From NCBI GenBank assembly GCA_028565635.1, contig JAOXYB010024881.1, forward strand, positions 1-16,109: 16,109 nt of DNA. Reading direction: 5' to 3'. The position numbers and the translations under genes were made by a program. The notes beneath the pieces were generated by a model. It did not search any database. It saw nothing but the letters and a program-made list of their open reading frames with translations, and was not told the DNA's origin. This document shows, piece after piece, positions 1 to 9,730 of this stretch; the stretch's first letter is position 1; each line of letters begins with the position of its first letter. Origin of the DNA: Phoronis ovalis. Its lineage: Eukaryota; Phoronida; Phoronidae.

Positions 1-455
1 ACATGTACCATGTCTTTGGAAGAAATATTTATTTTATGAACTAGTTACAAAATCAAATTGAGAAAAAAGTTATAATGTAGTTGTGTTTGTAGAAATATTA
101 CATTTTTTGCTGACAGCCTCTTGCACAAAATTTTTGAACTGTTCAATGACTTTATTAATAGCCCTATGCTCTTACAGACTACCCAGTGAGTGAAATTAAA
201 CATATACCATGTCTTTGGAAGAAATATTTATGAACTAGTTACAAAATCAAATTGAGAAAAAAGTTACAATGCAGTTGCGTTTGTGGGAATATTACATTTT
301 TTGCTGACTTAGCCTCTTATACAAAAATGTTGAACTGTCCATTCACTTTATTAATAGCCTTATAAGCTACCCAGTGAGTGAATTTAAACATGTATCATGC
401 CTTTGGGAGAAATATTTGTGAACTAGTTACACATCAAAGTTGAGAAAAATGCCAC
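1..455. repeat. Tandem repeat, ~195 bp period, about 2.3 copies
   Basis: Three copies start with near-identical sequence at 1, 200 and 388 (ACATGTACCATGTCTTTGG and variants), giving periods of 199 and 188 bp. Each copy then runs through GAACTAGTTACA, a GAGAAAAA stretch, ATTACATTTTTTGCTGAC, TTTATTAATAGCC and CTACCCAGTGAGTGAA. Copy 2 lacks a short TTTAT duplication that is in copy 1. The third copy breaks off near 455. The array begins at or before the window edge, so its full size is unknown. No coding frame is conserved between copies. This looks like an ordinary satellite or minisatellite fragment. Confidence 0.9.
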
Positions 456-2875
456 AACAGGATCCCAGTAAATGGTATATATCTAAGCTGTCATATACAA
501 CTGCTGACTTGCACGTTCTGCCTGGCAGACAAACCCTAAGACGCACATTTTTAAAGCTTAAAAAGCACTGCCTTTTCTAGCCAACTCTTATTGGCAAGAT
601 AATATTTGATGTACAATTGATCATATAGGATATCTGTTTATGCCAAAGCCCGAAACCAGTGGAAATATAAACTGCTAACACATTTTCCGTACCGATTTCA
701 CATAGCCCGTATCTGGGAGCCTCCATTGTGTTCCGTACTAAGCCATATTTGCAAAACAAGACTTTGCACTAAAACCTTTTTAAAATGACACATGTGACAC
801 CCGATTTGAAAAATAAATATTTACGGTTAATCCTTGATGTATCTGACATAGATTTTCGACAGAAGCACTAAAAAAATTGCTGGTAAAACATTTAAAAACT
901 AGAAAAAATGCAATGTTATGGTTTGATCACGTTGCAGACAAATTCTAGGATTCGATACGAAAGTGAGCCTGATGTCCCGCTATAAGTGTCGCAACACTTA
1001 TAGGATTTAAGGATTAGATGAATGGGGGGATTAAAGTGCAACCACCATTGAAAGTGTCGAAATCGCTCAGCCTTTGATGTTCTGTGGCATTGCCAATCCT
1101 CTTAGAGTTTTATATATCCTAGTTTTAAAACAAAAATCCTTGTAGAGATCACCATGTTGATCAATTTTCGAGTTATATTGAGGATTCATGGTTAAAAAGT
1201 ATATCGTCAACATTACTGTCACTATTCTGTACATTGATAACCCATTGCAGCCTTTTCTCTTTGTTTGGTTCTCTTATTGTTTGACAGTCACGGTATTTGA
1301 GTACTTGAAATATATTCATTACAAAAACTTATCCCTGTTTAAAATTGAAAATTACTCTTATTTAAAAAACAGAGGCAAAAAAATGAATTCAAGTTAGCGG
1401 TGAATAATGTAAAATTCAAAATAAGTAACCATTCTTACATCAAAAATTTGTAAAACGTAAGTATTTATCACTGACACTTCTAGTCATATATTGTATATAG
1501 AGCTGTTGTTTGTATATATATGCTGCGGGCTGCCGAAGGGTTACGGTTATAGTTGATTTTACCCTGAACAAGATCGGAATAAGAGGATTAATCTGTATCC
1601 AATAATTGCAATCCTACACCGTCCGTTCTCCATCCGTACTAAATTAAGTTTATAAATACTGGTACTGTAACTCTGTAAAATTTGTAGTACGTAATCCACA
1701 TTTTAATTTGGTTTTGACAATTTGCTTCCCTCCAATATACAAAGAATATAATTTTGGTGCCCGGAGCACCCGCCAAATTCATCTAATTTGAGGCTTGGTT
1801 TCTGGCAAGACAATAGGACACTGCGATAATTAATTTGTTGAATGGCTTAAATTTGTTTTATAAATGTTAAATCTTGTTTGTTTGTTAGGTATTTTGAAAT
1901 ACAGATTCTACTCTGTATACCGAACGTTTCGTAGTGAAATGATCACTTATTTATTATTATTTATTCAGAGAGTATAGTTTCGTTTTTTGTTTTAATGTAT
2001 TATTACCTGTAATGTATTCACATATATTGTATGTAAATTTTAACTAAATTAACTTGATTTTAGAATCAGGGTCTACCAGGATCTAAACATTATTTTACTT
2101 TTTATTTGATACCCGGACGTATATAAGAATATATGTATAGTTTTCATTATGTACAGAACGATTTTATTATCAAAAAATAAATATGGCAGCTCTTCCAGTC
2201 ATACCCAGACGTTAGGCCTCACGTTATGCTTATTTCTGTCCGTTTTGTTTTCAGTTAACTAAGCCTAAATATCTGCTGAGTCCAATTTATTTTAATTAAA
2301 TTTGTTTCGTTTTAACAAATGTTTTAACCTTTATATAAATATTGTACATGCGCTGGATATATATTTCAAAAGATAATATACCCGGGATAATATAGCAATG
2401 ATTCTGTAACTTTGCAACTTATATCGTATTATATATAGTAAGATGACTATAATTACTTCCTTTCTAAATGTGTCAAAGCCAGTTTGTAAACTTCAAGCAA
2501 ATACTTTAAACAACAGATTAGTATTGAAATGTAAACGTTTTAGTCGCATGCATGTTTTAGGGCCAAATTTAATTATTGGTACATCAAACAGGAGCTCTAT
2601 AAAATATGTTTACATTCTCTGTGAATGATTCCACTCTTAGTACCTCATTGATAACTGAAGGGGTAGGAATGTTTATCAAAGAAAAGCTAGACAACGATGA
2701 TTCGGAAAATCATCATTGCATGCTGGTTAAATTGGCTATTTGAGCGAAAGGAATTGCATATTATTAATATGAAGCTTATATGTTTTATAAGTACAGTAGA
2801 AGTGATGAAATGAGTTGCCGCATGCCTGTCTCTTTTATTACTTCATTTTTTTCTTGTACGTCACACTTGCCTAAA
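456..2875. other. Stretch without a recognisable gene
   Basis: AT-rich sequence with frequent stops in all six frames. The longest open stretches (a 60-codon minus frame at 577-759, a 69-codon plus frame at 1188-1397, a 61-codon plus frame at 2443-2628) lack flanking splice signals or recognisable motifs and are probably chance. The structures I see are the hairpin at 980-1003 and a weaker one at 2696-2714 (GATGATT, 5-base loop, AATCATC). Confidence 0.6.
980..1003. repeat. Perfect 10 bp inverted repeat, 4-base loop
   Basis: CTATAAGTGT (980-989) is followed by the loop CGCA and its exact reverse complement ACACTTATAG (994-1003). Pairing stops at the outer flanks (G opposite G). No T-run follows and no gene ends nearby, so there is no support for a terminator or a known RNA. 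It may be a remnant of a small inverted-repeat element. Confidence 0.75.
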
Positions 2876-2982
2876 CACATGTACACCAAAAGCAGGATAT
2901 GGAGCAGATAAACATCTGTCTGTGCATGCCCATTAATGACGTCATTTCCTATTTTCCAATTACATGTGCATTTTTTTCCGGG
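2876..2982 (+). repeat. Dispersed repeat A, copy 1
   Basis: This ~107 bp segment runs from CACATGTACACCAAAAGCA through AAACATCTGTCTG and GCATGCCCATTAATGAC to the CCGGG at its right end. It is repeated in the same orientation at 4060-4162, with a few substitutions and small indels by eye. Both copies are followed, at different distances, by patches of the 33 bp CCCACYACCC minisatellite, so the two sites probably belong to one larger repeat family. Confidence 0.85.
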
Positions 2983-2984
2983 CC

Positions 2985-3038
2985 CCCACCACCTATAAGT
3001 ATAATATGTATCTAAGTACGATACCCACTACCCGTAAT
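2985..3038 (+). repeat. 33 bp minisatellite patch, left side
   Basis: Two copies of a CCCACYACCY core start at 2985 and 3024, 39 bp apart. The same core recurs at 3514, 3547 and 3580, to the right of the inverted-repeat element, in the same orientation. This left patch and the right patch therefore look like one tandem array split by an insertion. Confidence 0.65.
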
Positions 3039-3051
3039 ATTTCTATTCAAC

Positions 3052-3502
3052 TGCCGTCCACCCCCCCTGTACAATTGAAAGCGGAACAGCCCTAACCATT
3101 CATTAAACATATTCCTTTATATTTATCTAATAACTAATTCTTCTGCATTATTATTATTTGTCATACATGCTGATTCCATAGACGTATGTTCATTATATTC
3201 CGCATCATTTACATTGAACTGGTCCTCATGCCTATCACATGTCGTTCCATTTATTCTTTTCACTTTCTACAACATAACATATTGCAATATATTTACTTAT
3301 ACAAATCCTAATTTTATATTTTACGTAACCATTCATTAAACATATTCCTTCATATTTATCTAATGACAAATAATAAAATTACATTGTTTGCATCCAACAT
3401 TGCATGTATCGTTTATAAAATATAAACAAATTGCCAAATCTTAATTTTATATTTTACGTAAGGGCTGTACCGCTTTTAATCGTACGGGAGGGGTGGAAGG
3501 CA
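3052..3502. mobile_element. Inverted-repeat-bounded element (MITE-like)
   Basis: The left end, 3052-3093 (TGCCGTCCACCC...CAGCCCT), is the reverse complement of the right end, 3461-3502 (AGGGCTGTACCGC...GGAAGGCA), over about 42 bp with roughly six mismatches. The ~451 bp span has no coding frame, as expected for a non-autonomous DNA transposon. The interior holds two tandem units. Each begins with AACCATTCATTAAACATATT (3094 and 3327) and ends with TTAATTTTATATTTTACGTA or a close variant (about 3308-3327 and 3441-3460). The second unit is shorter, apparently by internal deletion. I could not find a clear target-site duplication, so the superfamily is unassigned. Confidence 0.65.
3093..3460 (+). 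repeat. Internal tandem duplication inside the inverted-repeat element
   Basis: Unit 1 spans about 3094-3326 and unit 2 about 3327-3460. They share their first ~40 bp (CATTCATTAAACATATTCCTT then ATATTTATCTAAT) and their last ~25 bp (AATTTTATATTTTACGTAA). Unit 2 lacks about 100 bp of the middle. The duplication lies wholly between the two terminal inverted repeats. Confidence 0.75.
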
Positions 3503-3513
3503 CTTTTTTCAGT

Positions 3514-3594
3514 CCCACCACCCAGAATATGAATTTCATTCTGGTACCCACTACCTGGAATTTAAAATCAAAATGGACCCCCACTACCCAGAAT
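3514..3594 (+). repeat. 33 bp minisatellite patch, right side
   Basis: Three cores, CCCACCACCCAGAAT (3514), CCCACTACCTGGAAT (3547) and CCCACTACCCAGAAT (3580), are spaced exactly 33 bp apart. A C-run near 3616 may be a worn fourth copy. The cores match the left patch at 2985-3038. Confidence 0.8.
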
Positions 3595-3793
3595 TTTTTT
3601 TTTATTTCCCAAGTGCACCCCCCCCACGGTGTGGGAATTTCCGTTAATATATCAACTTAAATTTTATTCTACAAGTTGATTAAAATCTGCGATTGCTATA
3701 AAACTTACTAATTAGCCAACAATTGACAACGATGAGAGATAATAGTCGCAGTTAATTCTGTATTATTAAATATATTGAAAGTCTCACAATGTC

Positions 3794-4020
3794 AGTAGAC
3801 AACCCTGCAACATTTGACCAGACCGTCCAAAAGTCTGTAAGGCATTCCATTTTAACTCTGAGATTACAATAGACAGCCCTGCAACATTTGACCAGACCGT
3901 CAAAAACAAGAGAGTATTTCTACCTAATCTATCAATTATATTCATTCAAAAACTTGTCAATTGACAACAGTACGTCCAAAAGTCTGTAAGGCATTCCATT
4001 TTAACTCGGAGATTATCAAT
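3794..4020 (+). repeat. Partial overlapping duplications of a ~75 bp segment
   Basis: The full segment at 3794-3867 contains CCTGCAACATTTGACCAGAC and GTCTGTAAGGCATTCCATTT. Its left half is repeated at 3868-3905, and its right half at 3961-4020 (ending CTCGGAGATTATCAAT). The sequence between the half-copies (3906-3960) is unrelated. A CAATTGACAAC word lies near 3720 and again near 3958, so the duplicated block may have been larger originally. Confidence 0.8.
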
Positions 4021-4059
4021 GCACAGTTTAAATCAACTTCATATGTAATATTAAAGCCT

Positions 4060-4162
4060 CACATGTACACCAAAAGCATATGTAGCAGACAAACATCTGT
4101 CTGCGCATGCCCATTAATGACATCATTTCCTGTTTTCCAATACATGGGGATTTGATGCCGGG
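4060..4162 (+). repeat. Dispersed repeat A, copy 2
   Basis: Same-orientation copy of 2876-2982, displaced by 1184 bp at its left end. It keeps CACATGTACACCAAAAGCA, AAACATCTGTCTG and GCATGCCCATTAATGAC, and differs by short deletions (a GGA and single bases). After its end, about 150 bp of unrelated sequence precedes the minisatellite cores at 4313. Confidence 0.85.
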
Positions 4163-4312
4163 AATTTCGGCAACTATCTTTGTATATTCTCTGATTGGTT
4201 TGAGTTTTAAAATATTTTAGATAACAATCCATTTCGTTTATTAAGAGCACAAAATAATCGTATGTTAAGTAAGATCACCCATGTATATAATTAGGATGAC
4301 CTGAACTTTATA

Positions 4313-4383
4313 CCAACCACCCGTCAAATAAATTTGTTTTTCAATCCACCCACCTATAAAAAGTTATTTAAGTACGATAATCA
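4313..4383 (+). repeat. 33 bp minisatellite patch, third site
   Basis: Cores CCAACCACCCGTCAAAT (4313) and CCACCCACCTATAAA (about 4346) are spaced ~33 bp apart. The second continues into TTTAAGTACGATA, which matches TCTAAGTACGATA after the core at 2985. The site therefore belongs to the same family as the patches around the inverted-repeat element, but without that element. Confidence 0.6.
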
Positions 4384-5902
4384 ATCTTACCTAAAACATA
4401 TCCGTAAAACACCTCTTGTCCATGAACAATTGTTAGCTTCGACTGCCTAGTAATACATAAATATGCTTTCACAGCAACATTTACAACATATCTAATTTGC
4501 ATTTATTTATTCTTGTAATAGATTATAACATAAACATGTTCTACTTTATGTGATATTAACATCCAATTAGCAAATACTTGTGTCAATATGCTATATATCC
4601 AATTAGAAAATACACTTTTAACCACAAAATGTCATATTATATGCTCCCGATCCAGACCTAAGGGCTGTCAACCTAGAAATAAAATCAATCGGTTACTTCA
4701 ATTACATATAACTTCTTAATGAGGGCTCAAAAAAAAATCACATAGAAAACTTATTTCTCATCTATTACCGCATAAAACTACTTATTCTACATCTTCTAGA
4801 CGTTACCGTTACAGACGAGAAGCATTTCAAAAGATTAACGTAAATTTATATTTATTTCTAAAAATATGGGGCAATTTAAACCTAAAATACCTTAAACATA
4901 CTGTGTTCCTTACACCCACTCACAATATTTACAAATAAAAAAATTACGGTCATTTAAAAAAATTATGGTACATTTACCAAATATTAACCAAAATTTCGTT
5001 AATTGCATATTTCTTCAAAACTACACGTCACAATTAAAAATCACATTAGATATTTTTCCCTTTCTACTTAATATTGCCTGCACTTTTTTCATCCTGAAAC
5101 AATTATTATTAGCTCAGTAAACAGGTAAATACCTTAATATAGGTCATATCAAGTAATATTAAAGAAATGCCACTCCAAGCAGGATAACAAAGCTGCATAT
5201 CCTATAAATAGGATAAGCAGCAAAAATATAAAACTTGTTTCCGTGGTACTTATCATAAACAGAGTAAAAATGCATAATCAAAACATCAGAGTCGATGAAA
5301 TACTGACCGAAATTACCAACATCAAGGCACAAATAGATAATATGAGAACAGTGCAACTGGTACAGCACTCCCTCACGATTTACCTCTTAAAACTCTGTAG
5401 TCCGTGTATAATTTATGATCCCCTCATTGCATTTCGCAGAAAAATTGCGTTTTCGCTTTAAGAATGCGGGAAATATAGCATTGGTTTAGTCTTGCTATTA
5501 GAGCTCAATGCGTTATTAGTAATATTGCTTGGTTGCATTAGAGAAGCAGAATTTGAAAACAAATTGAATAAAGGAAGTTTTCCAGGTTGGTACTACATTT
5601 TTTTTAAGTTTAATGCTGGGAGTAAATAGTAACTTTTAATAGCTATGTGAGTTTCAGGGAAAACACAAAAAGTGACATATTTTGGTGTCTTGGCATATGC
5701 TCTGTTTATATTTTACCATTTTATTCATTAAACAGTGCTATATTCTTTGATATTCTCTGTTTTGTACTTCAAAGTTAATAAATTATTTTTGGTGTACGTG
5801 TAAAATCGAATAAAAGTGACATCCACAGTGCTTAGACATGCTTAAATTTTATGTGTACAAGTTGTACAGGGAAGTTAATATTGATCTTTACACATTGCAG
5901 AT
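4384..5902. other. Stretch without a recognisable gene
   Basis: AT-rich sequence with no supported exon. One perfect short inverted repeat is present at 5199-5214 (ATCCTAT AA ATAGGAT). A 72-codon plus frame at 5243-5461 has a somewhat coiled-coil-like middle (VDEILTEITNIKAQIDNMR), but it lacks splice signals or a known motif and is not called. Confidence 0.55.
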
Positions 5903-6409
5903 ATGGGAAAGCACTCGGTAGAATCCAAAACGAGATATAGGCAAAGGAGAAAGCAAACACATAGTGACTGCATAGTGAATTAAACAACCCAAGACTCTCA
6001 GAACAAAGTGAAAATAGTGTTGTTCTTCCCTTTCTTTACTGTTGAGAATCCGTTCACCAATACGACAGATAATATCTTCTTAAAAGAAATAATTGCTGCA
6101 AATAAAAACACTTCAAGACCAAAAAGTGATAGACTTAAAGGATATGTTTGGGATGTTTTAGTAGAGATGGAAAATTTGAAGTCTGACGACATGAGATAAA
6201 GGAATAACTTTAGTTTTAAATCCGTGTTACCGAAACCTGATGTCAACCACACTCTGCTTTTAGGCTTACATCTTGCCTGAGCCGAGCAGCAATGCAAGGT
6301 GTACAAGGAAGCATATCTTAGCGCGAAAGATATGGCTAACAGTTACGAAAGAAAAAGAGGAATTAAAAGACAGTTGCGCAAAATTAATACTGATACTAAA
6401 CTGTGGTAA
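5903..6409 (+). pseudogene. Decayed protein-coding sequence, unrecognised family
   Basis: One frame stays protein-like across about 500 bp although it is interrupted by stops at 5981 (TAA), 6197 (TAA), 6278 (TGA) and 6407 (TAA). The open blocks are 26, 71, 26 and 42 codons. The first block starts with ATG at 5903 and is strongly basic (MGKHSVESKTRYRQRRKQ). The second holds SRPKSDRLKGYVWDVL, the third KPDVNHTLLLGLHLA, and the fourth a Lys/Arg/Glu-rich helix-like stretch (CKVYKEAYLSAKDMANSYE). That text is unlike AT-rich noise. A good acceptor-like sequence (TTTACACATTGCAG) sits just before the ATG, but no donor follows at a sensible place. A frame shift near 5985-6040 is also possible. I do not recognise the family. 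It could be an old transposon ORF, a retrocopy or a dead host gene. The opposite-strand 102-codon frame over 5998-6306 is Leu/Phe/Ser-rich and is probably its shadow. Confidence 0.45.
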
Positions 6410-8229
6410 TGTAACAAAATTACTCTCCTTTGCTCAATTCAAAACAGACAATTAAATCTGTAGATTTCTGCTAGCAGAAAAAGTGAGTAATTATCGCGCT
6501 TAAGTAAAGTGGTCTTCCTTAATACTGTACAGCTTTGGTCTCAACTGTGAATGTGTATATTGTAAAGACACATTCATGAAAATGTGATTATTATTATATT
6601 ATATTGTATTACAAGATTGCTCATACATTCTGTGTTTACTTCAATATCTTTGAATTATTATACTAGAGAAAATTTAATAACTGGGATGGGTTATTGTGGT
6701 ATGTTTAAAAAATCCGTAGTATGGACATTGTGTGTGAGCGCTCTGTGCCCAGGAAATTACCTTAGGAAGAGTGCCTTACATCATGCCTTGTGCCTACTAT
6801 GAATTTTAGCTCGTGCTGTACCCGCTGATGAGGAAAAGTGATTGCATTTGCTTTGGGCCTGAAGAGTTCATTTGGATTCGATCTAGCAAGGAAAAGTGAA
6901 TAGCAATTTCACTTTGTGCCTATCAGCTAAAAGAAATTCATAATCCCCCCAGTAGTTAAATATTGTACAATGTTCTTTTATGTTTTCTCTTGTATCCATA
7001 CTTAATATTGCATAATACTGCAATGCTTGACTTTTAATATTTAAACTATTTTATTTCTGTACTTCGCGTGGATCATGCAGGGTTTATAAAGCGGCAGTCA
7101 TGATTAAAAAAAAAGTAAAACAAGCTGACGTATTTAATAATTCATGTCATTTACAATGGTATAAATATAATATACACAAAAACTGGCTTATAAATATTAT
7201 GTCTTTGTCGAAAATAAAGAAATGTAGTTTCTGCTGCCTTGGTATTTTTATTATAATTCACCCTTGATGCTGATACACCATATGAACGGCTAGTAAACAA
7301 TGATTTTATTTCATTTACGCAAATGAACTCGTGTATTTAAAATAATACCCTTGGGGCTGTGCTGATATCTTATAATAGCATTCACAGTACCATCTGTTCA
7401 ATTTGTTACATAATCACGCAGTCTGAATTTTAACGCGCAAATTGCCCAGTTATGTCTCATTATGCGAAAGAGTTCTGGCAGAAAATTTTGGGAAGCACTT
7501 CTGGCTATCAAAAACATAAAATCCCCACCCCTAAATGAATTTTTTTTTTCGTGAAATTCATATGAGTAGTCCCTGTTAAATAACTTGTTTAGTTTATGCA
7601 GCGTCCTTGATTTATTTTACGATCCTTTATGAATAAAAAGGTGAAAACATTAATAATGCCACGTACGGCGCTTTGTGCATTGGCTTTTTTATATCAGTAA
7701 ATTGAAAACGGTTGGGGTATTTTAGAGTAATATAACTACCGTACTTTGCATTTACGTAGAAAAATGTAAACGTCCGTATTTTGGGGTGGGGAAATGTATT
7801 TGAAAGTCATCCACTTTTCATCCACTTAAAAAGTTGCAGTCTACATTATGTTTCCATGGAAACTACTTCAACTGGGAAATAAAATGAAGGGTACACATAT
7901 TTTGAAAAAGCTATGTCAAAAACAACGTTTTGAAGCTTGTATTACGAGAGTTACGGCTTATTTTAAAAAATAATCCCTCCAGGTGGCACTGAAATACATA
8001 CTTCCTTATTTCACTAGCGTATACTCCCTTTTCCACTTTACTCTAGTACAGCAGGGAGTTAGAGGATTACATAGAAAAGCAGGAATGTAATTAGAGGATT
8101 AGTGGACCTACTTGTCAATTTTAATGGCAATTGGTCACTATAATAAATGTCCCTGATATATTTGGAAACAAAAAAATATTGAATTTAAATAAATAAAATT
8201 TGAATAACAAAGGCCATAATACAGTAAAC
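6410..8229. other. Stretch without a recognisable gene
   Basis: I see no exon with paired splice signals, no RNA gene and no clear repeat. A 72-codon plus frame at 6584-6802 is hydrophobic and unsupported. TTAGAGGATTA occurs twice near 8060-8110, which is a minor local duplication. Confidence 0.55.
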
Positions 8230-8254
8230 CTGGGACTATAGTCCCAGAGTAAAC
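8223..8254. repeat. 18 bp perfect palindrome flanked by 7 bp direct repeats
   Basis: CTGGGACTATAGTCCCAG (8230-8247) is a perfect palindrome with no spacer. It is bordered exactly by AGTAAAC on the left (8223-8229) and AGTAAAC on the right (8248-8254). The palindrome-inside-direct-repeats layout could be a transposon footprint, a short foldback insertion or a binding site for a dimeric protein. The sequence alone cannot decide between these. Confidence 0.85.
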
Positions 8255-9575
8255 AGGCTATTGCAGCCGAAGTGCAAAAAATGTTAGTTTTTTCTTGCTT
8301 CTTTCAAGACTGCTATCAGTATTCCGAATTGTATTCAAGAAATTTTACATCAAGCTATGTACCATGCTACAGCCCCGGGTATACTTGCCAAAACACTTGG
8401 TGGGGTGTGAGGCCCAAGATAAAAACCGTTACCCCTTAGAAAAATTGCATTTCAAAAATATAGTCCATGTTTAAAATTTATTTAAAGACATTACATGTTA
8501 AAAGAAATAGACACCCATGGCAAAAACAGTAAACACAATTCTGGAAATTTGCACCCACAAATGCATCACCCTGCAGTAAATAATCAGTTCTTGAAAATTA
8601 ATACCCATGGTAACAATTTATTTGCGAAAAAAGTACATCCTGCAAGAAAGTGTTATAGATAACATAAAAAGGCAATCTCATGGTAAAAATGGAGCCTGAA
8701 AAAGGTGGCCCATGGGGCGGCACATATATACAGTCACTGTGAATAGCAGCACCCCGCAGGCTCCAGATTAATTATTTTGCAGTAAATGCAGCATCCAACA
8801 TATGCTCTGTAATATTGTGATTGAGAGGAAAAAGTGCACCTTCTCAGGTATACACTGGTAAACAAATGTCACCCCCCCCCATTATTCGAATATTGTGTTT
8901 GGGATATCTAGGAAAACTAACACTGTATTTCCCACTCTTCGGGCTAGCATCCACCATCTTTGTGTCGTCCACCTCACCAACTCATAAATTGCCTGTAATC
9001 TTTCCCTGACCTTGAACCTTTAGTCATATTTTTCGAGTTAGGAACCCCGGGAAGAAACAAGTCTGTTAACATTGAATTCTCTGGAACAACTGTGAAAATT
9101 GAAAGTGCACACATCCATCACAAAATATAAAATCAAAACATCTTTTTTTGATGCACCACACTTAGTTTTTACAAATTTTATTGGATTTAAGTAAATGTTA
9201 TGCTGTAGCAGAGTTGCTTGATGGTATATACATATCCCTACACAAAGAACATATTGTGACCATGTTGGCAGGCTAATTGTTCAAATATTCCAAAATCTCT
9301 TAGTAATACTTGGGCAATTTTCAAGATTCAATGACAAATTGTAACAATTGTTACTAATAGGGGTGTCACCATGCTGTTGTACTGTTTTTTTCGTTATCAA
9401 GCGATACTCAATGTCTAAACCCCAGTGACCAAGCGAATCTAGTTTATTTAAATTGATTTCTTAAACTTGGTATTGATTTTTTGAGTATTTTATCCTCCTT
9501 AAATATAATGCAAAATGTAAAAAATTAACAAAATGTCTTTCCAAATGATTTTTGTGGTTAAACTGTTGAACTCAC
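8248..9575. other. Stretch without a supported gene; contains a degenerate repeat
   Basis: Between about 8510 and 8700 the words CACCCATGGCAAAAA, TACCCATGGTAACA and TCTCATGGTAAAAA recur at 70-100 bp intervals. Two of the copies also contain CATCACCCTGCAGTAAA and CATCCTGCAAGAAAG at matching places. This suggests a worn tandem repeat of roughly 75-95 bp. A 14 bp palindrome, GTAACAATTGTTAC, lies at 9341-9354. A minus frame of 59 codons at 9281-9460 is open but has no convincing acceptor. Confidence 0.4.
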
Positions 9576-9730
9576 TGTATGAGCATCGAAAGCAGTTTGC
9601 AAACTGTGTGGTACGGAATTGATGTCATCAATTGGCAGTTCATCTAAAGCGCATGCAGGGGTTGGACGATGAGAATTATTAACTGACATTTCAATGTGAC
9701 GAAGAGCCACCAAATCCTTCTTAAATGTAG
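9576..9730 (-). CDS. Candidate internal exon, unrecognised protein
   Basis: On the minus strand a 155 bp segment is bounded by an acceptor-like TTTTTATTAG at its 5' side and a strong donor, GTGAGT, directly after position 9576. Read with two leading bases, it gives 51 clean codons. The product starts TFKKDLVALRHIEMSVNN, has a proline-containing linker (HRPTPACALDELPIDDI) and ends SVPHSLQTAFDAHT. Its balanced composition and moderate GC content differ from the surrounding noise. Helix plus linker plus an LPIDDI-type motif faintly recalls the region before DUF4806 or BEN domains in invertebrate proteins, but no such domain is visible here. Another acceptor, TAGCAG, lies 10 bases upstream. No certain partner exons were found. 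An acceptor-like CTTCTTTTCAG with a short open frame lies further upstream near 9870. This may be a real exon, an old pseudogene piece or chance. Confidence 0.35.

Noticed and set aside
577-759. 60-codon minus-strand frame
   Set aside because: Reasonable composition, but no splice borders, no recognisable motif and an in-frame stop close upstream.
2876-4162. Long terminal repeats of a retrotransposon
   Set aside because: The paired repeats are only ~105 bp, do not begin TG and end CA as a clean pair, and no gag or pol frame lies between them.
6825-6832. CTGATGAG, the conserved start of a hammerhead ribozyme core
   Set aside because: The bases that follow (GAAAAGTG) leave no room for stem II and a separate GAAA, and no matching stems I and III are seen.
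6866-6890. GGATTCGATCT resembling a tRNA/SINE B box
   Set aside because: No A box at a suitable distance upstream and no cloverleaf can be drawn.
9281-9460. 59-codon minus-strand frame downstream of the 9576-9730 exon candidate
   Set aside because: The acceptor side has no pyrimidine tract, and the length is within the range seen for chance frames here.
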